64,000 bases of DNA, taken from UBA12545 sp051024685 (GTDB lineage: Bacteria > Bacillota > DSM-521 > Neomoorellales > Neomoorellaceae). The stretch covers positions 12,470-76,469 of the forward strand of contig JAZHPA010000009.1 of the NCBI GenBank assembly GCA_051024685.1. The letters are read 5' to 3'. A program made the position numbers and the translations under genes. Below the pieces are notes generated by a model that was not told where the DNA came from, ran no database searches, and saw nothing but the letters and a program-made list of their open reading frames with translations. Positions within the stretch are counted from its first letter, which is position 1. Every line of letters starts with the position of its first letter. Shown one piece after another: positions 8,133 to 15,888 of this stretch.

Positions 8133-8970
8133 TCATATCCCCTCGCGGGTGCATTCTCAGAATTTTGGCCAAGGTGGCCTTCATGTTTTTGCGGGGAACG
8201 ATGAGGTCTACGAACCCCTTAGCCAGCATAAACTCCGCGCGCTGGAAACCTTCCGGCAGCTTTTGTCCTATGGTTTGTTCGATGACCCGGGGGCCGGTGA
8301 AGCATATGAGAGCCCGGGGTTCTGCGATGATGATATCCCCCAAGGAGGCAAAGCTGGCTGTAACCCCGCCGGTGGTGGGATCCGTCAAGACGCTGACGTA
8401 GAGGAGGCCAGCCTGGCCGAATTTCTGCAGCAGGGCCGCGATTTTGGCCATCTGCAGGAGGGAGAGCATGCCTTCTTGCATGCGGGCCCCACCGGAAGCG
8501 CAGAAGGCGATAAAGGGCAGCCTCTTCTGGAGGGCCACCTCGATGGACCGGGCAATCTTTTCCCCCACCACCAAACCCATACTGCCCATCATAAAGTGGC
8601 TGTCCATTACGGCCAGGACGCAGGGTTGTTTCTCGATTTCGCCGTAGCCGGTGACTACAGCTTCCTTCAGGCCTGTAGCCTCACGGGCTTCCTTCAGTTT
8701 TTCCTGGTAGCCCGGAAAGGAGAGCGGGTCCCCGGATGTCAGCTCACTATCAAATTCCTGGAAGGTGCCCTCATCCACGATTTGTTGTAGCCGCTCGCCG
8801 GCCGTCAGGCGAAAATGGTACTCGCAGTGGGGACACACTTTAAGGTTGTCCCACAGCTGCTTCTGTACCAGAATCTCTCGGCACTCCGGGCATTTTTCAA
8901 AGGGATTTTCTCGGGCATACCTGGAGGTATCCAGCTCGATGTAGCGCGTCTTCTTGAGCCCCGGAAACAT
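8119..8970 (-). CDS. accD: Acetyl-CoA carboxylase carboxyltransferase subunit beta
   Basis: 283 residues. The N-terminal zinc ribbon CPECREIL/CPHCEYHF (residues about 27-49) is followed by the carboxyltransferase core: GSMGLVVGEKIARSIE, FCASGGARMQEGMLSLLQMAK and YVSVLTDPTTGGVTASFA. It is the partner of AccA encoded downstream. The AGGAGG ahead of the ATG is about 14 bp away, longer than usual, but no better in-frame start exists. A TATAAT on the minus strand at 9027-9022 is a likely -10 box. Confidence 0.97.
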   Translation of the reverse strand: MFPGLKKTRYIELDTSRYARENPFEKCPECREILVQKQLWDNLKVCPHCEYHFRLTAGERLQQIVDEGTFQEFDSELTSGDPLSFPGYQEKLKEAREATGLKEAVVTGYGEIEKQPCVLAVMDSHFMMGSMGLVVGEKIARSIEVALQKRLPFIAFCASGGARMQEGMLSLLQMAKIAALLQKFGQAGLLYVSVLTDPTTGGVTASFASLGDIIIAEPRALICFTGPRVIEQTIGQKLPEGFQRAEFMLAKGFVDLIVPRKNMKATLAKILRMHPRGDMNAAL

Positions 8971-9021
8971 CGAAGCGTTTATAGCCTCCTACTAGTAGTT
9001 GATTTTATTACCTGATGTTAA

Positions 9022-9027
9022 ATTATA
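9022..9027 (-). promoter_or_regulatory. accD: Probable -10 box of the accD-accA promoter
   Basis: Perfect TATAAT on the minus strand, 52 bp upstream of the accD ATG. No convincing -35 is seen at normal spacing. I looked for a FapR-type palindrome around it and did not find a clear one. Confidence 0.5.
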
Positions 9028-9070
9028 ACACATAACATGACCGGCGGCCAGCAAAAAGTTCCTCTCCATG

Positions 9071-9113
9071 TGTGAGGTAAATCACAGTCTTTTACCCGGT
9101 TTTCCCTTAATAT
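9071..9113 (+). promoter_or_regulatory. hcp: CRP/FNR-family operator and promoter of hcp
   Basis: TGTGA-GGTAAA-TCACA (9071-9086) is a perfect CRP/FNR-type palindrome. A TAATAT -10 candidate lies at 9108-9113, placing the operator centre about 41.5 bp before the expected start site near 9120, the class II activator position. HcpR regulators of this family are known to control hcp through TTGTGA-N6-TCACAA sites, so nitrosative-stress activation by an HcpR-like protein is the likely meaning. Confidence 0.7.
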
Positions 9114-9167
9114 GAACACCAGAGGACATACTAAACCGACGAAACCTCTGGGTTTCAAGTTGGAAAG

Positions 9168-9263
9168 GTGCTTCTGAAGGAAACATGAAAATGTCGGGGA
9201 TGCTGGCGAGCCCGAAAGTTACCGGCGCCGGTGCCCCGACTTGGGGAATGTTTCGGAAGCATC
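9168..9263 (+). mobile_element. 96-bp MITE-like element, copy C1, in the hcp leader
   Basis: Starts GTGCTTCTGAAG and ends TTTCGGAAGCATC, imperfect inverted repeats. It shares an identical core of over 30 bp (AAAATGTCGGGGATGCTGG is part of it) and exactly the same 96-bp length with the copy at 23545-23640. The inner part folds as CGGGG/CCCCG enclosing CTGGCG/CGCCGG. Flanks GTTGGAAAG and GGTGAAAAA match at 6 of 9, consistent with a decayed target duplication. It lies between the hcp promoter and its ribosome site. Confidence 0.7.
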
Positions 9264-9288
9264 GGTGAAAAAGGGGGAGGAGATGCAT

Positions 9289-10572
9289 ATGTTCTGTTAT
9301 CAATGTGAACAGACGGCCGGAGGAACCGGCTGCACCAAGGTGGGAGTCTGCGGGAAGAACGAGGATATTGCCAGCTTGCAGGACACCCTTATATTCGGCC
9401 TAAAAGGTGTAGCTGCCTACGCTTACCACGCCAGGGAGCTGGGGGCTCGCGATGAAGAAATCGATGCCTTTATGCACGAGGCTCTTTTCTCTACCCTGAC
9501 CAACGTAGACTTTGATGCAGAGCGTTTCCTGGAGCTCCTCTTAAGGTGTGGCGCCGTCAACCTTAAGGTTATGGAACTGCTGGACAAGGCCCATGTGGAG
9601 CGTTTCGGTGCCCCGGTTCCTACTAAGGTATCCACTGGAACCAAGGCGGGTCCAGGCATTTTGGTCACTGGCCATGACCTGCTGGACCTCTACGAGCTCC
9701 TGAAACAGACCGCAGGAACCGGCATTAACGTATACACCCATGGGGAAATGCTCCCTGCCCACGCCTATCCCGAACTGAAGAAATTCCCCCACCTGGTGGG
9801 CAACTACGGTTCGGCCTGGCAAAATCAGCGCAAGGAATTTGAGGAATTTCCGGGAGCCATCCTGGGCACCACTAATTGCATCTTGATTCCCAAGGAATCC
9901 TATAAGGACCGGCTGTTCACCTGCGGCATAGCCGGCCTGCCGGGGGTGACCCACATCAAGAACCGGGACTTCACCCCAGTCATCGAAAAGGCCAAGTCCC
10001 TGCCGCCTTTACCGGCCAAGGAGGGAAGTGCGGTAGTCACCGGCTTCCACCATAAGGCAATCTTTAGCCTGGCCGACAAGATCGTGGAAGCGGTCAAAGA
10101 AGGTAAAATCCGGCACTTCTTCCTGGTCGGAGGTTGTGACGGGGCCAAGCCGGGCCGCAGTTACTACACCGAACTGGTTAGCAAGGTGCCCCAAGACTGC
10201 ATAGTCATCACCCTGGGGTGCGGCAAGTACCGCTTCAACTATATGAATCTGGGTGAAATCGAGGGCATCCCACGCCTCCTGGATATGGGCCAATGCAACA
10301 ACACCTATTCCGCCATCCAGGTGGCCCTGGCTCTGGCCGAGGCCTTTAACTGCAGTGTGAACGAGCTGCCCTTAAGCCTTATCCTGTCCTGGTTCGAGCA
10401 GAAGGCCGTGGCCATCCTCCTTACCCTGCTCCACCTGGGGGTGAAGGACATCCGCATCGGTCCTTCGGCGCCGGCCTTCATCTCGCCCAACATCCTGAAA
10501 ATCCTCCAGGAGAAGTTCGGCTTAAAGCTCATTACCACTCCGGAAGAAGACCTCAAAGCCATCCTGAGTTGA
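9289..10572 (+). CDS. hcp: Hydroxylamine reductase (hybrid cluster protein), short class
   Basis: 427 residues from the ATG at 9289, eight bases after GGAGG; an ATG six bases earlier is too close to that site. The N terminus has CYQC, eight residues, C, five residues, C, which bind the proximal Fe-S cluster. Later GHDLLDLYELL, NVYTHGEMLPAHAYP, GTTNCILIP, TCGIAGLPG and LGCGKYRFN supply ligands of the hybrid Fe-S-O cluster. The length fits the short (class III) form of thermophiles and archaea. The enzyme reduces NO or hydroxylamine and protects anaerobes from nitrosative stress. A single-gene unit with its own operator and terminator. Confidence 0.96.
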   Translation: MFCYQCEQTAGGTGCTKVGVCGKNEDIASLQDTLIFGLKGVAAYAYHARELGARDEEIDAFMHEALFSTLTNVDFDAERFLELLLRCGAVNLKVMELLDKAHVERFGAPVPTKVSTGTKAGPGILVTGHDLLDLYELLKQTAGTGINVYTHGEMLPAHAYPELKKFPHLVGNYGSAWQNQRKEFEEFPGAILGTTNCILIPKESYKDRLFTCGIAGLPGVTHIKNRDFTPVIEKAKSLPPLPAKEGSAVVTGFHHKAIFSLADKIVEAVKEGKIRHFFLVGGCDGAKPGRSYYTELVSKVPQDCIVITLGCGKYRFNYMNLGEIEGIPRLLDMGQCNNTYSAIQVALALAEAFNCSVNELPLSLILSWFEQKAVAILLTLLHLGVKDIRIGPSAPAFISPNILKILQEKFGLKLITTPEEDLKAILS

Positions 10573-10585
10573 ACCTGAAAAAGCG

Positions 10586-10626
10586 AGCCGGGCACCCCTC
10601 AAGAAGGGGCGTTGCCCGGCTTTATT
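10586..10626 (+). terminator. Intrinsic terminator after hcp
   Basis: AGCCGGGCA and TGCCCGGCT form a 9-bp stem with an inner CCCCT/AGGGG helix, followed by TTTATT, 14 bp beyond the hcp stop. Confidence 0.85.
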
Positions 10627-10648
10627 CATACTTCATACGCCCTGATTT

Positions 10649-11743
10649 TTAGGCCCCGTACAGGCTGGCCAGCCGCTTGAGGGCCTGCAATTTTTCGCTT
10701 CGTCCTATCTTAGCCTCGGCCAGCCCTTTTTCCAGCACGGCGATGGACTGGTCATAAACCCGACGGTTTACCGGGTAGGGATGGCCGTCTTTACCGCCGT
10801 GGCTGAAACTGTATTTCACCGGGTCCCGGAAACTAGCGGGAGCACCGTAGGCCACCTCGGCCACCATAGCCAGGGCGCGCAAGGTCTTGGGACCGACACC
10901 CTCCGTGCCCAGTAGGGCGGCGAAGTCAGAAGGCGGGGAAGCATAGATTTTCAACAGGGCCTTGTTCAGGTAATCGGCCCGGGGAACCTCGTGGCGCCAG
11001 GGGAGCCGCAGGTTAGGCAGGCCAGGCGGGCTGGTTTCCAGTATGCGGCGAAACTCCTGTACCACCTTTTCAGGTTTTTCCCGGGCCAGTTCGGTCACCA
11101 CCCGGCGGGCCGCCTCGCTTTCTTCCGCCACCATATTAAGAACTTCGCCGCGCTGGTCACAGCACACGGCAGCATGGGGTTCGCATACAAAATTCCCTGC
11201 TTTCTCACTAAGCCAGTGGTAGCGCCGGGCCAGGCGGGTATGTTCGTTCATGCCCTGCTGGACCACAGCCCATTGTCCGTCGAAAGTAAAGATAAAAACG
11301 TGGTGGTAGAGCTGATACCCGTCCTGCACGGCGGTATTATCCACCTTGGCCGCCATGCGGCTGGCATAGATAAGCCGGTCCGGCTGCAGGGCCAAAGGAT
11401 AACGTTCGGCCGCTCTCAAAATTTCCTGGGGTGTCTGCCGTGAAGTTCGTCCCTTGCCCCCGGCAATGACCAGCCCCAAGTCGCGCTCCCGGCCCTTTAT
11501 CCCTTCCTTCAAGGCCCCGCAGAGGGTGGTGGTGAGGCCGGAGGAGTGCCAGTCAAACCCCAGCACGCACCCCAGGGCCTGAAACCAATGGGGATCGCTT
11601 AACCGCCGCAAGACTTCCTCCGGGCCAAATTCCCGCACAATCACTTCTACGATGGCCGCGGATAGGCGGCGCATGCGCTCAAAAAGCCACGGCGGGCAGT
11701 GGCCGCCGTGGAGGGGCAAACTGGCCGTTCCCGTCCGCAACAT
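10649..11743 (-). CDS. DUF763 family protein
   Basis: 364 residues, typical for DUF763, with the characteristic start MLRTGTASLPLHGGHCPPWLFERM. Other conserved blocks are VIAGGKGRTSRQTP, ASRMAAKVDNTAVQDGYQLYHH, QQGMNEHTRLARRYHW and a helix-hairpin-helix-like LLGTEGVGPKTLRALAMVAE that may bind nucleic acid. Function is unknown; thermophile genomes often carry it. GAAGAAGGGG precedes the ATG. Its promoter is about 215 bp upstream, leaving a long leader that holds inverted repeats. Confidence 0.88.
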   Translation of the reverse strand: MLRTGTASLPLHGGHCPPWLFERMRRLSAAIVEVIVREFGPEEVLRRLSDPHWFQALGCVLGFDWHSSGLTTTLCGALKEGIKGRERDLGLVIAGGKGRTSRQTPQEILRAAERYPLALQPDRLIYASRMAAKVDNTAVQDGYQLYHHVFIFTFDGQWAVVQQGMNEHTRLARRYHWLSEKAGNFVCEPHAAVCCDQRGEVLNMVAEESEAARRVVTELAREKPEKVVQEFRRILETSPPGLPNLRLPWRHEVPRADYLNKALLKIYASPPSDFAALLGTEGVGPKTLRALAMVAEVAYGAPASFRDPVKYSFSHGGKDGHPYPVNRRVYDQSIAVLEKGLAEAKIGRSEKLQALKRLASLYGA

Positions 11744-11964
11744 TTCCCCTTCTTCCTTTCACGGCAAGAGCCCTGCTCTTCCTTTCTAACCGGCCGGCTC
11801 CGCAGAACCGCCTGCGTGATGCATAATGAATTCTTCCCGCACCCTGTGGCAGCAGCGTCCAGCCGGATTCTCCGTCACGCAGTTGCCCCCTGGCGGCAGC
11901 GGCCGGTAGCGTCCGTGGGCTACAACAACAGCGGCGTCCTACTCACCGGCTGGAAGCTGCCCCC
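11744..11964 (-). other. Long untranslated leader of the DUF763 gene with inverted repeats
   Basis: About 210 nt between the predicted start site near 11957 and the ATG at 11743. It holds CTGCGTGA (11812-11819) and TCACGCAG (11875-11882), perfect 8-bp complements enclosing a GC-rich region, plus CCGGCCGG. No riboswitch class was recognised and there is no U-tract hairpin. Confidence 0.4.
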
Positions 11965-11993
11965 ATTATAGCGCCGGAGCTCGGGGAAGTCAA
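11965..11993 (-). promoter_or_regulatory. Sigma-A type promoter of the DUF763 gene
   Basis: On the minus strand TTGACT (11993-11988), 17 bp, TATAAT (11970-11965). It is back to back with the trpP promoter starting at 12006. Confidence 0.75.
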
Positions 11994-12005
11994 TGAAAAT
12001 TGTTC

Positions 12006-12035
12006 TTGACAAGGACCGGCCTGCTCTAGTATGCT
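12006..12035 (+). promoter_or_regulatory. trpP: Promoter of the tryptophan ECF transporter operon
   Basis: TTGACA at 12006-12011, 18 bp, TATGCT at 12030-12035. This predicts a start near 12042 and a leader of roughly 155 nt before the trpP ATG. Confidence 0.65.
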
Positions 12036-12064
12036 GGAAGCAAACCTAAAATCGCACAGTCCTT

Positions 12065-12164
12065 GAGCCGAGACAGAAGATAAGAGGAGACGAGTTGAGC
12101 AGAGACGAGGCTGGCCGGTGGAGGAGAGCAGCCTGGCGGTTTTCGTCGGGCTGTTTTTGTTTTT
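12065..12164 (+). promoter_or_regulatory. TRAP-type tryptophan attenuator (GAG repeats, antiterminator, terminator)
   Basis: GAG triplets lie at 12065, 12070, 12084, 12087, 12092, 12097, 12102, 12107, 12121 and 12126; those at 12087-12107 are exactly five bases apart (two-base spacers), the arrangement bound by the 11-subunit TRAP protein. AGGCTG (12108-12113) pairs with CAGCCT (12129-12134) as an antiterminator. CAGCCTGGCG (12129-12138) pairs with CGTCGGGCTG (12144-12153), followed by TTTTTGTTTTT, as the competing terminator. The last GAG overlaps the antiterminator arm, so TRAP bound to tryptophan would favour termination. The mechanism is known from the Bacillus trp leader; its use here is inferred. 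Confidence 0.8.
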
Positions 12165-12197
12165 ATCAAACAAATTACGGTCAAGGAGGTTCCACCC

Positions 12198-12767
12198 ATG
12201 AAGGAATCGTCCATTAAGGAAGTAAAATTGAGGGAAGTCTCCCGGCAGGGTCTGCAGGCAGTAGATGTGGTCATCATAGCCGTACTGCTGGCGGCAGGAG
12301 CTGTCCTGCGCATGATTACCCCGCCCTTTTTCGGCATCACTCCCAACCTGGTCATCGGTATGTACGTCCTGGCCATCATGCTCCTCAGGCCCCGCTTGGG
12401 CCAGGTCCTGGGCATAGGACTGGTGGCCGCCGCCGTATGCCACTTTACTACTAAATCCCTGCTGCCCTACTTAAATTTCATCAGCGAGCCTGTGGGAGCC
12501 CTGGCTACCGCCCTGTTGCTTTATCTTCCCTTTGATAAGCACCGTCTTCTGTCGGCCGTCAAACCTCTAGTGGTAACCTTTCTGGGTACCTTTGCCAGCG
12601 GTTTTACCTACATCAGTATTTTTAAAGCCGCCACCCTCTTTGTCGCGCTGCCTAAGAATCCGGCCTACACTTACCTTTTGATGGTGGTCCTGGTGACCGG
12701 GGTGGTGAATGCCATCCTGGCCCAGATCCTTTATTTCCCCTTGAAGGAACTTATTAAGAATATGTAA
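12198..12767 (+). CDS. trpP: Tryptophan-specific ECF transporter S-component (TrpP family)
   Basis: 189 residues with five to six membrane segments. The sequence LLAAGAVLRMITPPFFGITPNL and the later ALPKNPAYTYL resemble the TrpP/YhaG tryptophan transporter family, an ECF S-component. Strong support comes from context: it is followed by two ECF ATPases and an EcfT, and is preceded by a TRAP-type attenuator. AAGGAGGT lies before the ATG. It likely binds tryptophan in the membrane and docks on EcfA1A2T. Confidence 0.85.
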   Translation: MKESSIKEVKLREVSRQGLQAVDVVIIAVLLAAGAVLRMITPPFFGITPNLVIGMYVLAIMLLRPRLGQVLGIGLVAAAVCHFTTKSLLPYLNFISEPVGALATALLLYLPFDKHRLLSAVKPLVVTFLGTFASGFTYISIFKAATLFVALPKNPAYTYLLMVVLVTGVVNAILAQILYFPLKELIKNM

Positions 12768-12800
12768 AGGCAACCGCCACCCCGAAGGCGAGGGCTTAAG

Positions 12801-13664
12801 ATGGATCCTATAATTTGTGTAGAAAACTTTACATTTTACTACGGTGAAAGCCGGGTACCGGCCCTGGCGGACCTCAACCTGGTAGTCCGGCGGGGGGAGT
12901 TTCTGGGGGTTACCGGCCCCACCGGGGCGGGCAAAACCACCCTGGCCCTGGCCTTAAACGGCGTCATCCCCCACTTCCAGGGGGGCCGGTGGGCCGGGCA
13001 GGTAACGGTGGCCGGTTTGGTTACTTCGGAGACGACCTGCGCCCGCCTGGCCCAGGTAATCGGTAGCGTCTTCCAAGACCCGGAGGCCCAGTTGGTGGCT
13101 GCGGAGGTAGAAGAAGAGCTGGCCTTCGGGCTGGAAAACTGGGGCTTTCCCCGGGAGGAAATGCTCCGGCGCATCGACGAAGCCCTAACCATGGTGGGCA
13201 TCCGGGAATTGCGCCACCGGAGCCTGAAGGAGCTGTCGGGCGGCCAGAAGCAGAAGGTGGCCATTGCCGCCGCCGTAGCCCTGCGGCCTGCCGTCCTGGT
13301 ACTGGATGAACCCACTTCCGAGCTGGACCCCCAGGGCACCCTGGAAGTCATGGAAGTGCTGCGTCTGCTGAACCGGGACCACCATATCACCATCGTCCTC
13401 CTCGAGCAAAAACTGGCTGCGATGGCCCCCTACATCTCCCGGCTTGTCTGCCTGCATAAAGGCCGGATAGTAGCCGACGCCGCCCCGCGCCAGATTTTTC
13501 GCCAGGAAAAATTGCTCCATGAGTTGGGGGTAGAGGAGCCGCCGGTAACTACCTTTTTTCGTCTGTTGCGCAGAGCGGGTCTCTACTTTAAAGACCTACC
13601 CCTGACCGTGGAGGAAGCCCAGGGGGAACTGGCGCAACTCCTGAGTAAGGAGAGAATACCATGA
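12801..13664 (+). CDS. ecfA1: ECF transporter ATPase, first subunit
   Basis: 287 residues, ABC ATPase of the CbiO/EcfA type. Walker A GPTGAGKTTL (about 39-48), Q-loop VFQDPEAQL, signature LSGGQKQKVAIA and Walker B VLVLDEPTSELD are all present, followed by an H-loop region (TIVLLEQKLA, with Glu-Gln instead of the usual His). It powers uptake together with EcfA2. The 3' end overlaps ecfA2 by 4 bp. Confidence 0.93.
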   Translation: MDPIICVENFTFYYGESRVPALADLNLVVRRGEFLGVTGPTGAGKTTLALALNGVIPHFQGGRWAGQVTVAGLVTSETTCARLAQVIGSVFQDPEAQLVAAEVEEELAFGLENWGFPREEMLRRIDEALTMVGIRELRHRSLKELSGGQKQKVAIAAAVALRPAVLVLDEPTSELDPQGTLEVMEVLRLLNRDHHITIVLLEQKLAAMAPYISRLVCLHKGRIVADAAPRQIFRQEKLLHELGVEEPPVTTFFRLLRRAGLYFKDLPLTVEEAQGELAQLLSKERIP

Positions 13665-14506
13665 TCCGGGCCGAAAACTTGGGTTTCACTTATCCTAATG
13701 GCCTTCAGGTCCTGCAGGATATTTCTTTTCGTATAAAAAAGGGAGAGTTTGTAGCCTTAATCGGGCGTAACGGTTCCGGCAAAACCACCCTACTGAAACA
13801 CTTTAACGGCCTCCTTAAGCCCACGTCGGGCCGGCTTTTGATCGCCGGGCTGGACACTGCCCGGGCCAAAGTGGCCGAGCTGGCCCGCAAAGTAGGTTTT
13901 TTGTTCCAGAACCCCGACCATCAGATTTTCCTGCCCACGGTAGCCGATGAAATTGCTTTTGGCCCCAAGAACCTGGGACTCAAGGGCAAGGAAATCGAGG
14001 CGCGGGTGGAAGAAGCTGCTGCCCAGGTGGGTTTAACGGACTGCCTGGACGCCAGCCCTTTGAAGCTGGGTAAGGGACAGCGCCAGAGGGTGGCCCTGGC
14101 CTCTGTCCTGGCCATGCGGCCCGACATCCTGGTCCTGGACGAACCCACCACCGGCCAGGATTACCGCCAAGCCCGGGAAATAATGGAAATAATAAAGGGG
14201 CTGCATCGAAAGGGGCATACCATAGTACTGGTGACCCACGATATGGAGATAGTAGCCCGCTATGCAGAAAGGGCTTTGGTTTTGGGGGAAGGAAGGCTCT
14301 TACTGGAGGGGCCATTGACCGAAGTGTTCTCCCGGGAAGACGTCCTGGCCAGGGCCGGTCTCTTACCCCCTTCCATAGTGAGGCTGATTAAGCCTTACCG
14401 GGAGGCGGGGCTTTTCCGGGACGTGCTTACTCCGGAGGATCTCTGCCGGGAAATTACCCTTATGTTGAGGGGTGAGGCCCATGTCGCCCGTATCCTTCCT
14501 GCATGA
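13661..14506 (+). CDS. ecfA2: ECF transporter ATPase, second subunit
   Basis: 281 residues. Walker A GRNGSGKTTLLKHFNG (about 36-51), Q-loop FQNPDHQIFLP, Walker B ILVLDEPTTGQD and switch His in VLVTHDME. The signature motif is LGKGQRQRVALA rather than LSGGQ; this variant occurs in some ECF and cobalt-type ATPases and need not mean loss of activity. It forms the asymmetric pair with EcfA1. The ATG overlaps the end of ecfA1 (ATGA). Confidence 0.93.
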   Translation: MIRAENLGFTYPNGLQVLQDISFRIKKGEFVALIGRNGSGKTTLLKHFNGLLKPTSGRLLIAGLDTARAKVAELARKVGFLFQNPDHQIFLPTVADEIAFGPKNLGLKGKEIEARVEEAAAQVGLTDCLDASPLKLGKGQRQRVALASVLAMRPDILVLDEPTTGQDYRQAREIMEIIKGLHRKGHTIVLVTHDMEIVARYAERALVLGEGRLLLEGPLTEVFSREDVLARAGLLPPSIVRLIKPYREAGLFRDVLTPEDLCREITLMLRGEAHVARILPA

Positions 14507-15227
14507 TCTTAATCCTTTAACCAAGATGGCCTGGTCCCTGGCCGTGGTGACTGCCGCCTTCTTTTTGAAGGGGCCCCTCCCTCTGTTCCTCCTGTTGGCT
14601 TCGGTCCTGGCCGTGGCCTGGGCCGGAAAAGTGCTCCGGAAGGTGTGGCCGGCCCTCCGGGGACTGGCCTTTTTGGCCGCCCTCTTCTTCCTGTTCCAGG
14701 TCTTCCTCATTCAGGAAGGAGATACGGTGCTTACCCTCCTTCCCGGCACCGGATTCGGCCGGGTAACCGATGTAGGGCTTTACTCGTGTACCGTGCTGGC
14801 CCTCAGAATGCTGGCCATGACTTCCACCATACCGATACTCCTCGCCACCACCAACCCCAAGGACATGGTGGTGGTCTTTGTGGAAAAGTTAAAGGTGCCG
14901 TACCTTTATGCCTTCATGCTGGTTACTTCTTTGCGCTTTATCCCGACCCTCCAGGAGCAACTGGAGCTCATCCTCCAGGCCCAGCGCGCCCGGGGCCGCG
15001 ACCTGGACGGGAACAATTTTATTAAGAAATTAAAGGCCATTGCCCCGGTAGCCCTTCCCCTGCTCCTCGTCTCCGTCCAGCGGGCCCGGACCCTGGCCAT
15101 CTCCCTGGAAACCCGGGGCTTCGGCAGCGGCCCGCGCACTCACCTGCGGTCTATCGACTTCCGGCCTGCAGATATAGCAGTCATTGCCTTTTGCACTTTA
15201 CTCACTTTCCTGCTGATCCTCATATAA
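14481..15227 (+). CDS. ecfT: ECF transporter transmembrane subunit EcfT
   Basis: 248 residues from the ATG at 14481, which has GGGGTG six bases before it; an in-frame GTG nine bases earlier is the alternative. It begins SPVSFLHDLNPLTKMAWSL, the EcfT hallmark, has membrane segments at about 20-60, 90-130 and 225-245, and carries the coupling-helix motifs with ARGRDLDG and SLETRGFGSG, where Ala-Arg-Gly-type turns contact the ATPases. It overlaps the end of ecfA2 by 26 bp, so the four genes form one operon. Confidence 0.93.
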   Translation: MSPVSFLHDLNPLTKMAWSLAVVTAAFFLKGPLPLFLLLASVLAVAWAGKVLRKVWPALRGLAFLAALFFLFQVFLIQEGDTVLTLLPGTGFGRVTDVGLYSCTVLALRMLAMTSTIPILLATTNPKDMVVVFVEKLKVPYLYAFMLVTSLRFIPTLQEQLELILQAQRARGRDLDGNNFIKKLKAIAPVALPLLLVSVQRARTLAISLETRGFGSGPRTHLRSIDFRPADIAVIAFCTLLTFLLILI

Positions 15228-15249
15228 GTCCTTATATAAGCTGTTCTCC

Positions 15250-15285
15250 ACCGACCGCTGCCCTCGCCGGCAGCGGTCGGTGTTT
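15250..15285 (+). terminator. Intrinsic terminator of the trpP-ecfA1A2T operon
   Basis: Perfect 13-bp stem ACCGACCGCTGCC (15250-15262) and GGCAGCGGTCGGT (15269-15281), a 6-base loop, then GTTTT. Confidence 0.9.
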
Positions 15286-15417
15286 TGGGGATTGCCCATC
15301 CGGTAATATTGGTCGGGCAACTTTGCATCATTTGGCAGGAGAAAACTTTTTTCTGTCGAATTGAACTTTCTAGTAAGAAAAAAGCAGAAATAACCAGCTG
15401 TCGAGGTAACTACTTAC

Positions 15418-15888
15418 ATGGTCCAAGAATCCTTCCCTGCTGTTTTGTACGCTTTGCTTCTCCAGGACTTACCCGAAAGCCTTCTCATGGCTATGGTAGT
15501 GTTCAGCCTCTTAAACTTGAGCATCTGGGACAGGAGGATCCTGTTCGTCGGCATCCTGCAAACCCTTACCAACCTGGTGCGCATTCTACCCATTGCTTTC
15601 GGCATGCATTCAGTCATTTTACTTCTCTCTATATCTATCTATACCCGGCTTTTCACCCGAGCCCAGTTGAGCAAAATATTCCTCTCCGCTTTAGTTTGCT
15701 TCGCCCTCATTGTTACCACTGAATTGATATATGTCCGGCCTCTTTTAAGCTTCACCGGGCTGCAGTATGAAGAGGTATTTGCCAATCCTTTCTTAAGGGC
15801 GGCCTTCGCCCTTCCTGATATGATAGTCCTGCTGGCTGTGGCGTTGGGCAAAAATTATTACAACCGCAAGAGGGGATTGACATGCTGA
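15418..15888 (+). CDS. Membrane protein resembling an AgrC-type sensor region without a kinase domain
   Basis: 156 residues, about five hydrophobic segments (roughly 5-27, 35-55, 60-80, 85-105 and 125-145), ending in a short basic tail NYYNRKRG. I do not recognise a named family with certainty, but the spacing of segments and the late Pro in FALPDMIVLLAVALGK resemble the membrane half of GHKL-type peptide sensors. No histidine kinase follows. It overlaps agrB by 7 bp, so it belongs to the peptide-signalling cassette. It may be a receptor stripped of its kinase, an immunity factor or an export partner. Confidence 0.55.
   Translation: MVQESFPAVLYALLLQDLPESLLMAMVVFSLLNLSIWDRRILFVGILQTLTNLVRILPIAFGMHSVILLLSISIYTRLFTRAQLSKIFLSALVCFALIVTTELIYVRPLLSFTGLQYEEVFANPFLRAAFALPDMIVLLAVALGKNYYNRKRGLTC

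Noticed and set aside
8971..9060. FapR operator at accD
   Set aside because: CTACTAGTAG is palindromic but does not fit the TTAGTAC-type FapR site at the right spacing.
9168..9263. Riboswitch in the hcp leader
   Set aside because: The same sequence occurs downstream of rpsR with a perfect 9-bp target duplication, so a mobile element explains it better.
14075..14110. Loss of function in EcfA2 because the signature reads LGKGQ
   Set aside because: This variant is known among ECF-type ATPases and all other motifs are intact.
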